Source: Croceicoccus ponticola
Lineage (GTDB): Bacteria; Pseudomonadota; Alphaproteobacteria; Sphingomonadales; Sphingomonadaceae
Length of the DNA stretch: 64,000 bases
Reading direction: 5' to 3'
NCBI RefSeq assembly: GCF_004004515.1
Contig: NZ_RXOL01000001.1
Coordinates: forward strand, 1,200,976-1,264,975
The notes beneath the pieces are model-generated. The model was not told where the DNA came from, did no database searches, and worked only from the letters and a program-made list of their open reading frames with translations. The position numbers were made by a program, and so were the translations under genes. Positions 46,304 to 55,291 of this stretch are shown piece by piece (position 1 is the stretch's first letter; each line of letters opens with the position of its first letter).

Positions 46304-47040
46304 GCCAGCCCGGCCCCTTCGGCAATGGGCGCATCGGCGTGGCGACGCGCGCGCGCCATCAATTCAGGGCTGCGCACCGTCCATGTCAGCAAGGGCGTGC
46401 CATTCGCGCGATGGCGGGCCAGCGCGGGATCGGGCAGGTCGCGGATGTCGCAGGCGATAAATGTCGGACGGCAATAGAGGATGTAGACCTCGCGTTGCAT
46501 GCGATAGGCCAACCGGCCACGATCTTCCCTGCCGGTGACGAGCCCGCGCGGCCTGTACGGCAGGGTGCTTGCGAACCAACGGACAATCCGGGGATCAAAG
46601 CTCATCACCGCTGCTATTCCGCGATAATCCGACAAGGCCGCAACAACCGAGCGGCACAGCGGCTTCCATACCATACCCCGCTTCGATTTCACTTCGATCA
46701 GGAGCGGCACCTTGCCGTCGACTTGCCGCAGCACATCGTGAAGACGCGAGATCGTTCCCCCGGAGTGCAGCGCGAGATGCGAAAGTTGTTCGGCCGATCT
46801 TTCGCGCAAGGGGCCAGCCTCGTCCGTCAGACGGTCCAGCGTCCAATCGTGGAAGACCATCGCCTCCCCATCCGCGCTGGCCTGAACGTCGCATTCGATG
46901 CCCAGCCCGGCGCGGATCGCGGCATCGAACGCCGCCGGCGAATTTTCGGTGGATGCCAGCCCGTGCAGGCCCCGGTGGGCATAAGTCCATTCGCCCAGCC
47001 ATTCCTGCCCTGTAACAGGCGGGAGCGAGGCGCCCGGCAT
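46300..47040 (-). CDS. Glycerophosphodiester phosphodiesterase family protein
   Basis: A 246-residue TIM-barrel phosphodiesterase. The catalytic HRG (YAHRGLHG), the metal-binding ENSPAAFDAAIRAGLGIECD and the second active-site histidine in MVFHDWTLDRLT are visible. It would release glycerol-3-phosphate from phospholipid head-group diesters. It is co-oriented with the ridA, HAD and DUF3572 genes. Confidence 0.92.
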   Translation of the reverse strand: MPGASLPPVTGQEWLGEWTYAHRGLHGLASTENSPAAFDAAIRAGLGIECDVQASADGEAMVFHDWTLDRLTDEAGPLRERSAEQLSHLALHSGGTISRLHDVLRQVDGKVPLLIEVKSKRGMVWKPLCRSVVAALSDYRGIAAVMSFDPRIVRWFASTLPYRPRGLVTGREDRGRLAYRMQREVYILYCRPTFIACDIRDLPDPALARHRANGTPLLTWTVRSPELMARARRHADAPIAEGAGLA

Positions 47041-47042
47041 GG

Positions 47043-47504
47043 TCAGCCCGCCACCTGCAGGATCGCGTCCACCTCAACTGCCGCACCCAGCGGCAGCACC
47101 GGCACGCCAACCGCGCTGCGGGCGTGGCGACCGGCATCGCCGAATACGGCGAGCATCAAGTCCGACGCGCCGTTCACGACCTTCGGCTGATCGGTGAAAT
47201 CGCCGGTCGAATTGACGAACCCACCCAGCTTCACGACCCGCACGACGCGATCCAGCGAGCCGAGCGCCTGCTTCGCCTGCGCCAGGATCATTACGCCGCA
47301 GGCCTGTGCCGCCTCGATCCCGCGTTCGAGCGTGACATCTTCACCCAGCCGACCGGTGACGAGAGCGCCGTCGATAAAGGGCAACTGACCGGAAATGTGC
47401 AGCAGCCCGCCTGCCTCGACCGCCGGGACATAGCTTGCCACCGGGGCCGCCGGCTGGGGCAGCACCAATCCCAGTTCGGCCAACCGACCTTCGATATCGC
47501 TCAT
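47043..47504 (-). CDS. ridA: RidA family enamine/imine deaminase
   Basis: A 153-residue RidA/YER057c protein of the longer bacterial subgroup. Segments seen are GLLHISGQLPFIDG, GEDVTLERGIEAAQACGVMI, VVRVVKLGGFVNS and the C-terminal HARSAVGVPVLPLGAAVEVD, whose Arg is the conserved active-site residue. It quenches reactive enamines. The ATG at 47504 overlaps the stop of the HAD gene. Confidence 0.9.
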   Translation of the reverse strand: MSDIEGRLAELGLVLPQPAAPVASYVPAVEAGGLLHISGQLPFIDGALVTGRLGEDVTLERGIEAAQACGVMILAQAKQALGSLDRVVRVVKLGGFVNSTGDFTDQPKVVNGASDLMLAVFGDAGRHARSAVGVPVLPLGAAVEVDAILQVAG

Positions 47505-48127
47505 TCGCTCGCTCCTATCCGTTGCATCAGCCACGGGACTGCCTCGGCCCATTGGTCGATCCGCGCGTGGGCGTGCCCCGCCTCAAGCGCGCAAGTCGTA
47601 TGGGGCGCAACGCCCGGCTCGCCGACAAAATGGAGACGCGAGACGTGCGGCGCAACCTCGGCCACCGAACCGATGTGAATGGCCAGATCGTCAATGAAGA
47701 CGGCGGGCCTGCCCTCGCCGCGTTCGACCATGATTTTCTGCAATGCCGGACCCTTTGGCCCCTGATTGCAATAGACCGGTACGTCGATGCCGATGCCGCG
47801 CAACTGGCGGACGCGATCGTTCTGGCGGTGATGCGGCAGGTTTGTCAGCACGACGATCTCGGCATGGTCGGACAGCGCTGCCATCGCCTCCACCGCTCCG
47901 GGGATCGGGTCCTGCCTTCCCATCTGCGTATCGAAAAATCCGTCCAGCAAGGTCCACATGTCGGCGACCTTCATCGGCTCGTCCGCGCCGCGTCGCCGCA
48001 TGCCTTCGGCCCATCCGCGCGTCAGGTCGAGATCGACGCCATGCTCTTCGCCCAGCCAGTCGCGAAAGTGGACGACCATGCGCAGCAGCACTTCGTCGCA
48101 ATCTGTAATGATGAGCGGCTTGTTCAA
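47501..48127 (-). CDS. HAD-superfamily hydrolase
   Basis: A 208-residue HAD phosphatase-like protein. The nucleophile motif is LIITDCDEVLLRMV (DxDxV form), motif II is VVLTNLPHH, and motif III/IV is AVFIDDLAIHIGS. The cap is small. Substrate unknown. It overlaps both neighbours by four bases, so it is co-translated with DUF3572 and ridA. Confidence 0.85.
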   Translation of the reverse strand: MNKPLIITDCDEVLLRMVVHFRDWLGEEHGVDLDLTRGWAEGMRRRGADEPMKVADMWTLLDGFFDTQMGRQDPIPGAVEAMAALSDHAEIVVLTNLPHHRQNDRVRQLRGIGIDVPVYCNQGPKGPALQKIMVERGEGRPAVFIDDLAIHIGSVAEVAPHVSRLHFVGEPGVAPHTTCALEAGHAHARIDQWAEAVPWLMQRIGASE

Positions 48128-48411
48128 AATTCGAATGTCCTGCCTGTCAGATTGTCACGTGCGGCGACGATACGTTCGGGCGCAAGGCCCAGTCCATCTG
48201 CCGCGGCAACGAGGTCCGCGTCGTTCCCGGCCAGGAACTCGAGGATCGCCGATTGGATTTCACGCCGGTCGAGCCCTGCCCGAAGATCGTCGGGCAAAAG
48301 CCCGGTCAGATCGAGGAATCTTTCGGCAAGTGTTTGATCCTGAAGGATCCACGACAGTGCCATCAAAGCCACAGTCGCACTGTCCGCATCGGGTGTTTTA
48401 CCGCTGGTCAT
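48124..48411 (-). CDS. DUF3572 protein
   Basis: A 95-residue cytoplasmic protein. The alphaproteobacterial DUF3572 pattern is seen in ATVALMALSWILQDQTLAER, FLDLTGLLPDDLRAGL and ILEFLAGNDADLVAAADGLG. Function unknown. First gene of the DUF3572-HAD-ridA-phosphodiesterase-GNAT unit. Confidence 0.82.
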   Translation of the reverse strand: MTSGKTPDADSATVALMALSWILQDQTLAERFLDLTGLLPDDLRAGLDRREIQSAILEFLAGNDADLVAAADGLGLAPERIVAARDNLTGRTFEF

Positions 48412-48488
48412 TGTCAAACGGGGTCTCTGTCACTTACACATTTGCCGTGGTTGGCCTTGGGGAAGGCCTTACCGGGGGAACGAATGCA

Positions 48489-48869
48489 GTGACTGAACGC
48501 GTTCTCGTTGTCGAGGACAACGATCTCAATCGGAAGCTTTTTTGCGACCTGCTGCGCGCAAACGGCTTTGCCGTGGAGCCGGTTGCCGACGGGGTCGATT
48601 TCGTTGAGCGCGCCGCCGCGTTCGATCCGCAGCTTGTCGTCATGGATATCCAGTTGCCCAATGTATCGGGCATTTCGCTGATCGAAGCGTTACGGGCCGA
48701 CGCACGGCTGTGCCACGTTCCGGTGCTTGCCGTCACCGCCTATGCGGGTAAAGGCGATGAAGAGCGCATCCGCGCCGCCGGAGCCGAAGGCTATCTGTCG
48801 AAGCCGGTTTCGATCCACCCCTTCATGAGCGCGGTGAACGCGCTGCTCGATCGCCGGGCCGCAGCCTGA
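48489..48869 (+). CDS. divK: Single-domain response regulator, DivK-like
   Basis: A 126-residue receiver domain without output domain. The phospho-acceptor Asp is in LVVMDIQLPNVSGISLIEAL, the acidic pair in VLVVEDNDLNRKLFCDLL, and the conserved Lys in GYLSKPVS. The GDEERIRAAGAEGYLSKP block closely resembles DivK, the cell-cycle and polarity regulator of alphaproteobacteria. The start is a GTG at 48489 with GGGGGA about 9 bases upstream. Confidence 0.85.
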   Translation: MTERVLVVEDNDLNRKLFCDLLRANGFAVEPVADGVDFVERAAAFDPQLVVMDIQLPNVSGISLIEALRADARLCHVPVLAVTAYAGKGDEERIRAAGAEGYLSKPVSIHPFMSAVNALLDRRAAA

Positions 48870-49067
48870 AACAGCCGTTTCCGTAGGGGCATGGCGGGCA
48901 TCACGCGCAGCCGCGCTGTCGCGATGTCATTGCGCGCGCCGCCGCCATGCACAGTCACAGCGGCCCTCCACGCTTGACAGGACGAGCGCGTCCCGCTTTG
49001 CCGCGAACATGACCGAAAAGCCGCGCCTGCGCATGTCGCGCGCGCGATCGCAAGGAAAGTACCGCTG

Positions 49068-49310
49068 ATGGACCGCGAAGACACCAAGGCACGGATCGAC
49101 GCCCTGATCGAACCCTTCAACAAGAAGAACGTCACGGTCGGAGAAGACACGACGTTCGCCGGTGACCTCGAGTGGGACAGCCTGACCGTGATGGACTTCG
49201 TCGCCGCGATCGAAGACGAGTTCGACATCATCATCTCGATGAACCAGCAGGCCGAGATCGAAACTTATGGCCAGCTGATCGATTCCGTAACCAAGCTGCG
49301 GGCCGCCTGA
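49068..49310 (+). CDS. Acyl carrier protein dedicated to sphingolipid synthesis
   Basis: An 80-residue acyl carrier protein. The phosphopantetheine serine is in DLEWDSLTVMDFVAAIEDEF (about residue 38). It ends one base before the serine palmitoyltransferase start, so it probably delivers the acyl chain to that enzyme. A TTGACA at 48974-48979 may be the -35 of the shared promoter. Confidence 0.9.
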   Translation: MDREDTKARIDALIEPFNKKNVTVGEDTTFAGDLEWDSLTVMDFVAAIEDEFDIIISMNQQAEIETYGQLIDSVTKLRAA

Positions 49311-49311
49311 G

Positions 49312-50571
49312 ATGAGCGAAGGCATTGCAACGCCCGACAAGCCCGAGCCGCCGTTGGACGCAGGCGACGACGCGCGCGATCTTTTCAGCAAGTTCGACCC
49401 CATCATTAAGCAACGCCAGGACCTGCTCGACAGCGGGCTGGAAGATCCGTTCGGCCTGGTGATGGAGCGTGTGCTGTCGCCGGTCACCGCAGTCTGCAAT
49501 GGCCGCGAAACGATCCTGCTTGGCACCTATAATTACATGGGCATGACCTTCGACCCCGAAGTGATCGAGGCGGGCAAGCGCGCGCTCGACGATTTCGGGG
49601 CGGGCACGACCGGCAGCCGCGTGCTGAACGGCACTTATGTTGGGCACAAGGAAGTCGAAAAGGCGCTCTGCGACTTTTATGGCATGGACCACGCCATCGT
49701 CTTTTCGACGGGGTATCAGGCCAATCTCGGCATCATTTCGACGATCGCCGGCAAGGGCGATTACATCGTGCTCGACATCGACAGCCACGCATCCATCTGG
49801 GACGGCTGCAAGATGGGCGATGCCGAAGTGGTACCTTTCAAGCACAACGATATCGAAGCGATGGACAAGCGGCTTGGCCGTATTCCCGAAGGTGCGGGCA
49901 AGCTGGTGGTGCTGGAGGGCGTCTATTCCATGCTGGGCGACATCGCCCCGCTCAGGGAAATGATCGCGGTCGCCAAGCGTCATGGTGCGATGGTGCTGGT
50001 CGACGAGGCGCATTCGATGGGCTTCATCGGTCCCAACGGACGCGGCGTGGCCGAAGATCAGGGCTGCCTCGATGACGTGGACTTCATCATTGGCACGTTT
50101 TCCAAGTCCGTCGGCACGGTCGGCGGTTTCTGCGTGTCCAACCATCCCAAGTTCGAGATCATGCGGCTGGTGTGTCGACCTTACGTCTTCACCGCGTCGC
50201 TGCCTCCCAGCGTCGTTGCGACCGCGGCGACTTCGATCCGCAAGCTTATGCACGCGGGCGACAAACGGGCGCATCTTTGGGAAAATTCGAAGCGGATGCA
50301 CGCGGGCCTGAAAACGCTGGGCTTCCAGCTTGGCACCGATGAACCGCAAAGCGCGATCATCGCGGTCATCATGCCCGATCTCGAACGCGGCGCGGCCATG
50401 TGGGAAGCATTGTTGCAGGAAGGGCTCTACGTAAACCTCGCCCGTCCACCAGCGACCCCTGCGAACATGACCCTGCTGCGCTGCTCGCTTTGTGCGGAAC
50501 ACACCGAAGAACAGGTCGGCGATATCCTCGTCATGTTCGAAGCCGCGGGTAAGGCGGTCGGTATCATCTGA
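49312..50571 (+). CDS. spt: Serine palmitoyltransferase
   Basis: A 419-residue PLP enzyme of the alpha-oxoamine synthase family that condenses serine with an acyl thioester, the first step of sphingolipid synthesis. The PLP lysine is in IGTFSKSVGTVGGF, the stacking His in DIDSHASIWDG, and the Asp/His in VLVDEAHSMGFIGPNGRG. The sequence closely follows the Sphingomonas enzyme, including LLGTYNYMGMTFDPEVI. It marks the host as a sphingolipid maker. Confidence 0.95.
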   Translation: MSEGIATPDKPEPPLDAGDDARDLFSKFDPIIKQRQDLLDSGLEDPFGLVMERVLSPVTAVCNGRETILLGTYNYMGMTFDPEVIEAGKRALDDFGAGTTGSRVLNGTYVGHKEVEKALCDFYGMDHAIVFSTGYQANLGIISTIAGKGDYIVLDIDSHASIWDGCKMGDAEVVPFKHNDIEAMDKRLGRIPEGAGKLVVLEGVYSMLGDIAPLREMIAVAKRHGAMVLVDEAHSMGFIGPNGRGVAEDQGCLDDVDFIIGTFSKSVGTVGGFCVSNHPKFEIMRLVCRPYVFTASLPPSVVATAATSIRKLMHAGDKRAHLWENSKRMHAGLKTLGFQLGTDEPQSAIIAVIMPDLERGAAMWEALLQEGLYVNLARPPATPANMTLLRCSLCAEHTEEQVGDILVMFEAAGKAVGII

Positions 50572-50605
50572 ACGCCGGGGCCGCGAACGCGGCTAACAGC
50601 GAGTT

Positions 50606-50875
50606 TCAGTTGATGGTGATGACGCCGTCGACGGCCTGCCATTCGGCCGGGCCGATCAGGCGGTTGTGCGCCACGCAGACCGAGTGCAGCACCGCTTCTA
50701 TATCGGATCGCCAGAATTCCAGGAATTGACCGAGCCGCGGAAATTTCGGCGCAAGATCGTACTGCTGAAAGACAAGCTGTTGAAGCAGTGACCGGTGGTC
50801 GGGCATCCAGAAATGGACCTGCACCGTGCTGAGGCCGTAACCTTGCATCTGCTGCTGGAAGTCGCTGTCTACCAT
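50606..50875 (-). CDS. usg: Usg family protein
   Basis: An 89-residue protein, found beside tryptophan genes in many alphaproteobacteria; here it stands alone. Typical segments are YGLSTVQVHFWMPDHRSLLQ, FPRLGQFLEFW and EWQAVDGVITIN. The start at 50875 has a perfect GGAGGA 3 bases before the ATG. The function is unknown. Confidence 0.85.
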   Translation of the reverse strand: MVDSDFQQQMQGYGLSTVQVHFWMPDHRSLLQQLVFQQYDLAPKFPRLGQFLEFWRSDIEAVLHSVCVAHNRLIGPAEWQAVDGVITIN

Positions 50876-50976
50876 CGCTCCTCCAATTTCGGCACCCAAC
50901 TGGGGTGCTGACTTCAGAGTCGCATGATTTCGGTAAATATCCGGTTAGGTCAAACGAAAATTGGTGCAGCGCACCA

Positions 50977-51612
50977 TCACCGTTCGACGGCTGTTGCCTG
51001 CGCACACATTTCGCGCGCTCCTTCACCCCCGCCGTCCAGCAAGGTAATGGCCGCAAATCCAGCTATGACCGCCACGATGAAACCTGCGGTAACCAGCACC
51101 AGGTACTTGTCGATGAACCGCTTTATCGGCGCTCCGAACAGGCGAAACAGCACGCCGACGATCATGAAGCTGATCGATCGCGACACAAGGCTCGCCAACA
51201 GGAACATGCCGATCGGCATGGCGATGAAGCCGGCCGTGATCGTCAGCAACTTGAACGGGATCGGCGTCGCGCCCTTGGCCACGAATATCCAGAAGCCCAT
51301 CTCGCGCAGATAACACGCCGCGACAGGAAAGCTTTCCGACAGGCCCAGAATCTCGAGCAAGCGCTCGCCCACCAGATCGTAGACAAAATGCCCGATGGCA
51401 TAACCGAGCAAGCCGCCAGCCACCGACGCCAGAGTGGCCACCAATGCATAGCGCACGGCCTTCTTCGGATTGGCAAGACACATCAGGCCCAGCAAAGGAT
51501 GCGGCGGAATGGGAAAGAAGCTCGCCTCGACAAAGGCGAACAACGCGAGCCAACCTTCGGCATGGCGGTGCTGCGCCTTTTCCATCGTCCATTCATAGAG
51601 CTTGCGAAGCAT
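50977..51612 (-). CDS. YqaA family membrane protein (VTT domain)
   Basis: A 211-residue inner-membrane protein with a SNARE-associated/VTT core. The segments FAFVEASFFPIPPHPLLGL, AGGLLGYAIGHFVYDLVGER and FVAKGATPIPFKLLTITAGF carry the conserved Glu, Pro and Gly residues of the DedA/YqaA group. A lipid or ion scramblase/transporter role is possible. Confidence 0.9.
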   Translation of the reverse strand: MLRKLYEWTMEKAQHRHAEGWLALFAFVEASFFPIPPHPLLGLMCLANPKKAVRYALVATLASVAGGLLGYAIGHFVYDLVGERLLEILGLSESFPVAACYLREMGFWIFVAKGATPIPFKLLTITAGFIAMPIGMFLLASLVSRSISFMIVGVLFRLFGAPIKRFIDKYLVLVTAGFIVAVIAGFAAITLLDGGGEGAREMCAQATAVER

Positions 51613-51849
51613 GTGCGATCCCGTCCTGAGACGCGCGGGCGGTCTGACGCTGCGCGCAAAGCCTGTTAAAAGCTCAGACCAGCGAAAGACAGCGGAAAAC
51701 CGACGATGCTAAAATAACCTATTTGGCACTTTTATATTGACATCGTGACGCTCTTTGGTTAGTGAAAAGGAACATCGCGATAGAGCGAGTCGCTGCCCCG
51801 TCGGCGGCGCGGGCGCTCTCGCGATTTTCCGGACAACAGGGAGGTCGAC

Positions 51850-52338
51850 ATGGCGCAGGGACGCAGCCCCAATGGTGAGCGTGTGGCGGAAGATTGGCGC
51901 ACGAAATTCCTGGAAACTCTATCAAGGACATCCAACGTGTCGGCGGCGGCTCGCGCAGCCAAGATCGATGCGAGCCACGTTTATCGCATACGCCGCACCG
52001 ACCCCGCGTTTGCGAGCGCTTGGTTCGACGCGCTTTGCGACGGTTACGACATGCTCGAAATGGAATTGCTCAGGCGCCTGCGCCTTGGCGATTGCGAAAA
52101 TCCCGGCACCAAGCGAAAGCGCAAATATGACAATGCGACCTCGTTTCGCTTGCTGACTGCGCACCGCGACAGCGTCAGCCGGATGCGAGCAAGCCAGCAG
52201 CACATGAACGAAGAAGACATCATCGCATCGATCAATGCCAAGCTTGACCTGATGCGAGAACGCATGAGGGAAGCGGCGACGGCTGATACGCCTGCCCTGC
52301 CGGCCCCGGATGAAACCGACCGCGGCAACGAGGCGTGA
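51850..52338 (+). CDS. Small terminase-like protein of a gene transfer agent or prophage relic
   Basis: A 162-residue protein. The N-terminal helix-turn-helix-like part WRTKFLETLSRTSNVSAAAR, then AAKIDASHVYRIRRTDPAFA resembles small terminase subunits. Good Shine-Dalgarno GGGAGG upstream. It overlaps the large-terminase fragment by four bases (GTGA), the usual order at the start of GTA clusters. Confidence 0.7.
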   Translation: MAQGRSPNGERVAEDWRTKFLETLSRTSNVSAAARAAKIDASHVYRIRRTDPAFASAWFDALCDGYDMLEMELLRRLRLGDCENPGTKRKRKYDNATSFRLLTAHRDSVSRMRASQQHMNEEDIIASINAKLDLMRERMREAATADTPALPAPDETDRGNEA

Positions 52339-52784
52339 CAGCCGACAAACGGCTCGCATGGTTGCTGGCGCTGGCGGATATCGAACGCGACGCCATGCTT
52401 AGCGCGCTGAGCGATTTGGAGCGCAAGGAATTTCGCTACCACTGGGCATTATGGGCCCGCAAACGCCAGCTTGCACCGGCGGGTGACTGGCGGATCTGGC
52501 TGATCTGCGCGGGTAGAGGGTTCGGCAAGACGCGCGCAGGGTCCGAATGGATCAGGCAAGTGGCGCGGAGCAGTTCCGACGCACGGATCGCGCTGGTCGG
52601 AGCGTCTTTTGCCGAAACGCGCGCCGTGATGATCGAGGGAGAAAGCGGCATCCTGGCCTGTAGCCCGCCAATGTTCAGGCCGCAGTACGAACCGTCGCTC
52701 CGGCGGCTCACGTTTCCCAACGGCGCGACCGCGACGCTCTATTCCGCAGCGGAGCCCGAGGCGCTGCGCGGCCCTCAACATAGC
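52335..52784 (+). pseudogene. Large terminase, 5' fragment (GTA type)
   Basis: From GTG 52335 the protein reads through the packaging ATPase: Walker A in WLICAGRGFGKTRAGSEWIR, then ARIALVGASFAETRAVMIEG and FRPQYEPSLRRLTFPNG, ending the homology at EALRGPQH. Walker B and the nuclease domain are missing (about 150 of roughly 450 residues remain). The sequence is joined directly to a DUF2793 gene near 52780. Confidence 0.85.
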
Positions 52785-52785
52785 C

Positions 52786-53190
52786 ATGCCTGCCGCACAG
52801 GCTCAAAAGGAGTTTTATGTCAACGAAGCGCACGCCTTGACCGATGCGCTGCTGCACCCGGTCGTTCTTGGTTCGATTAGCGCGCCACCGGCCAACGCGG
52901 CCAATGGCGATTGCTGGATCGTCGGCGCGGCCGCAACGGGAGCCTTCGTCGGGCACGAGAATGAGCTGGCAAGCTTGCAGGAGGGACAATGGCTATACAG
53001 TGTGCCCGGGAAAGGCATGACGGTATATGACATTGGCCTTGGCAAGCGGCGGTTCTTCAACGGCAGCTGGGAAATCGCAACCGAGGTTAACGCGCCTTTG
53101 GCAGGTTCCGTGATCGATCTGGAGGCCCGGGCTTCGATCCTCCAAATCATCGAAGCTCTGCGCGCGGCGGGGGTGCTGGCTAATTATTGA
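52786..53190 (+). pseudogene. DUF2793 protein, N-terminally trimmed tail gene
   Basis: A 134-residue remnant. AQAQKEFYVNEAHALTDALL, HPVVLGSISAPPANAANGDCW and LYSVPGKGMTVYDIGLGKRR are DUF2793 blocks; the family's usual N-terminus is lost at the junction. DUF2793 genes sit at the far end of GTA-like clusters in sphingomonads, so the middle of the cluster was deleted. An ATG at 52786 could still be used. Confidence 0.8.
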
Positions 53191-53407
53191 ATGTGCGATC
53201 ACTTTTCGGGAACTATACACGCCTCGGTGTGTTTGTAGCCCACGTGAGGGAATGACTATCGGCAGAATACCGCCATTCGTTCGAGGAAACTGATGCGTTT
53301 ATGTCACGCTTTCAATGCCTTCGAATGCTTGCGCGGTCTGTAATACAAAGATAGAAGTCACCTCCGTGGCCTCGATCAATAGAAATTAAATTTAAGGGGA
53401 AACGCTT

Positions 53408-54475
53408 ATGCGTAGACTGGTGATTGGACTCGCAATGGCCTCGACGGCTCTTGCTTCACCTGCTCTGGCTCGTGATGATGCATGGTACGTGGAACTCGAC
53501 GGCGGCGTGATGCTAACCGAAGATACCGATGTGCGTTACGGCAGCCAGGTTGATGCTGCTGCACTTGACTGGGATTACGGTTACGATTTCGGTGGAATCG
53601 TGGGTTACGATTTCGGCATGTTCCGGCTCGAAGCCGAAACGGCTTATAAGGGCGCTGACGACGATGGCGCAACCATTCTTGGTCGCGATTATGGCGACAA
53701 TCAGATCGCAGCGAATTTCAACTCGCTCTCGTTCATGGTCAACGGCCTGGTCGATTTCGGTGACGATGATGGCCTGCAGGGCTTCATCGGCGGCGGTTAT
53801 GGCGTAGCCCGGACCAAGGTCGAAGTTTCCGACTTGGTTGACGATTCTGATACGAGCCCGGCTTGGCAGCTTCTCGCTGGCATTCGCGCTCCGTTAACGG
53901 ACCACTGGGACGTTGGCCTGAAATATCGTTATTTCCACCATGACGATATTGATCTGATTGCCAACGACGGCGCTACTGTAGATCACGACATCACCACGCA
54001 TTCGCTGCTGGGCACGCTGACCTATAACTTCGGCATGGCACCTCCGCCGCCGCCGCCGGCTCCGCCGCCCCCGCCTCCGCCGCCTCCGCCGCCCCCGCCG
54101 CCCCCGCCGCCCCCGGCGTCGGTCTGCAACACGGGCCCCTACATCGTGTTCTTCGATTGGGATTCGGCTGAGATCACGCCTGAGGCTTCGAGCATTCTGG
54201 ACAGCGCAGTCGCAGCTTATGCGGACTGTGAAAGCGTTCCGATCATGCTCGCTGGCTATACCGACCGTTCGGGTTCGGTGCAGTACAACATGGGCTTGTC
54301 CGAGCGTCGCAACGATTCGGTCCGTGGTTATCTCACTGCCCGCAGCATCCCGGCATCGGCAATCTCGAGCGAGGCTTTCGGTGAAAGCAACCCGCGCGTG
54401 CCGACCGCCGACGGTGTCCGCGAACTTCAGAACCGCCGCGTGGAAATCACGTACGGTCCTGGTTCGGGCATGTAA
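53408..54475 (+). CDS. OmpA family outer-membrane protein with a proline-rich linker
   Basis: A 355-residue protein. A signal peptide (MRRLVIGLAMASTALASPALA) is followed by an eight-stranded barrel (about 25-205), a linker with 6 plus 18 prolines split by one alanine, and an OmpA-like peptidoglycan-binding domain (GYTDRSGSVQYNMGLSERRN, ending EITYGPGSGM). Start has AAGGGGA upstream. It anchors the outer membrane to peptidoglycan. It is a single gene with its own terminator. Confidence 0.93.
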   Translation: MRRLVIGLAMASTALASPALARDDAWYVELDGGVMLTEDTDVRYGSQVDAAALDWDYGYDFGGIVGYDFGMFRLEAETAYKGADDDGATILGRDYGDNQIAANFNSLSFMVNGLVDFGDDDGLQGFIGGGYGVARTKVEVSDLVDDSDTSPAWQLLAGIRAPLTDHWDVGLKYRYFHHDDIDLIANDGATVDHDITTHSLLGTLTYNFGMAPPPPPPAPPPPPPPPPPPPPPPPPPASVCNTGPYIVFFDWDSAEITPEASSILDSAVAAYADCESVPIMLAGYTDRSGSVQYNMGLSERRNDSVRGYLTARSIPASAISSEAFGESNPRVPTADGVRELQNRRVEITYGPGSGM

Positions 54476-54499
54476 GTCAGCGATCTATTCGCAAAATGG

Positions 54500-54531
54500 A
54501 AAAGGGCCGGAGAAATCCGGCCCTTTTCTTT
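54500..54531 (+). terminator. Rho-independent terminator after the OmpA gene
   Basis: AAAAGGGCCGGA, loop GAAA, TCCGGCCCTTTT, then CTTTTG. A 12-bp perfect stem with a T-rich tail 25 bases after the stop. Confidence 0.88.
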
Positions 54532-54568
54532 TGTTCGTGGAATTGGTCACAATATCGCCCCGACCGGC

Positions 54569-55252
54569 TCAAGCGTAGTGCAAGGGATCTTCCCTGCCAG
54601 CCCTCTCAAACCCTTCGAGGCGCAATCGACAGCTATCGCATAGGCCGCACGCAAAACCATCCGGAGTTGGATCATAACATGACCAACTGGCCGCGGGATC
54701 GAGGCCAAGCCGATAGGCTTCGTCAACGATGGCTGCTTTCCCTAGAAATTGAAGAGGCGCGTGAACGGTAAAATTACCGCCATCGCTGCCGACTTTCGTG
54801 GCGAGCCGTGCCAAATTCTGAAATCCCTCGATAAATTCCGGCCGGCAATCCGGATAGCCTGAATAGTCGAGGGCGTTCACCCCTATGAAAATGTCCCGCG
54901 CACCCAAAGCCTCTGCCCAAGCCAAAGTAAGCGAAAGGAACACGAGATTACGCGCCGGAACGTATGTCACGGGAATGTCAGATCCGACGCCGGTCTTCGG
55001 GACGGGGATGTCATCGGTGAGGGCTGAACCGCCGAATGCTCGAAGATCGAGGGGAAGAACTACGTGCCGTTCGGCGCCCAGCGATTTTGCGATGGTCGTC
55101 GCGCTTTCGAGTTCGCGCCTGTGCCGCTGGTTATAATCGATCGTCAGCGCATTCAGGCGATATCCCTGTTCGTGCGCTATTGCCGCCGTGACCATGGAGT
55201 CCAGCCCTCCTGACAGGAGGACAACCGCCGATCGGTTTGTATGTTCGCTCAT
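54569..55252 (-). CDS. queC: 7-cyano-7-deazaguanine synthase
   Basis: A 227-residue enzyme of queuosine synthesis that makes preQ0. The PP-loop ATP-binding motif is VVLLSGGLDSMVTAAIA; VPARNLVFLSLTLAWAEALG and GVNALDYSGYPDCRPEFIEG are typical; zinc-binding cysteines are in SWSCYDPT and ACGLCDSCRLR. Single gene, divergent neighbours. Confidence 0.96.
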   Translation of the reverse strand: MSEHTNRSAVVLLSGGLDSMVTAAIAHEQGYRLNALTIDYNQRHRRELESATTIAKSLGAERHVVLPLDLRAFGGSALTDDIPVPKTGVGSDIPVTYVPARNLVFLSLTLAWAEALGARDIFIGVNALDYSGYPDCRPEFIEGFQNLARLATKVGSDGGNFTVHAPLQFLGKAAIVDEAYRLGLDPAASWSCYDPTPDGFACGLCDSCRLRLEGFERAGREDPLHYA

Positions 55253-55291
55253 ACCTTCGCGCTATACGGCGCATTCGCGCTGTTCAAGGTG

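Noticed and set aside
49231..50502. Long minus-strand open frame opposite the serine palmitoyltransferase gene (423 codons)
   Set aside because: It mirrors the real gene, has no family motifs and is explained by high GC at the third codon position.
53209..53233. GGAAC, 16 bases, TGTT upstream of the OmpA gene, like an EcfG general-stress promoter
   Set aside because: The -10 element matches only three of four bases and the spacing is at the limit; not strong enough to list.
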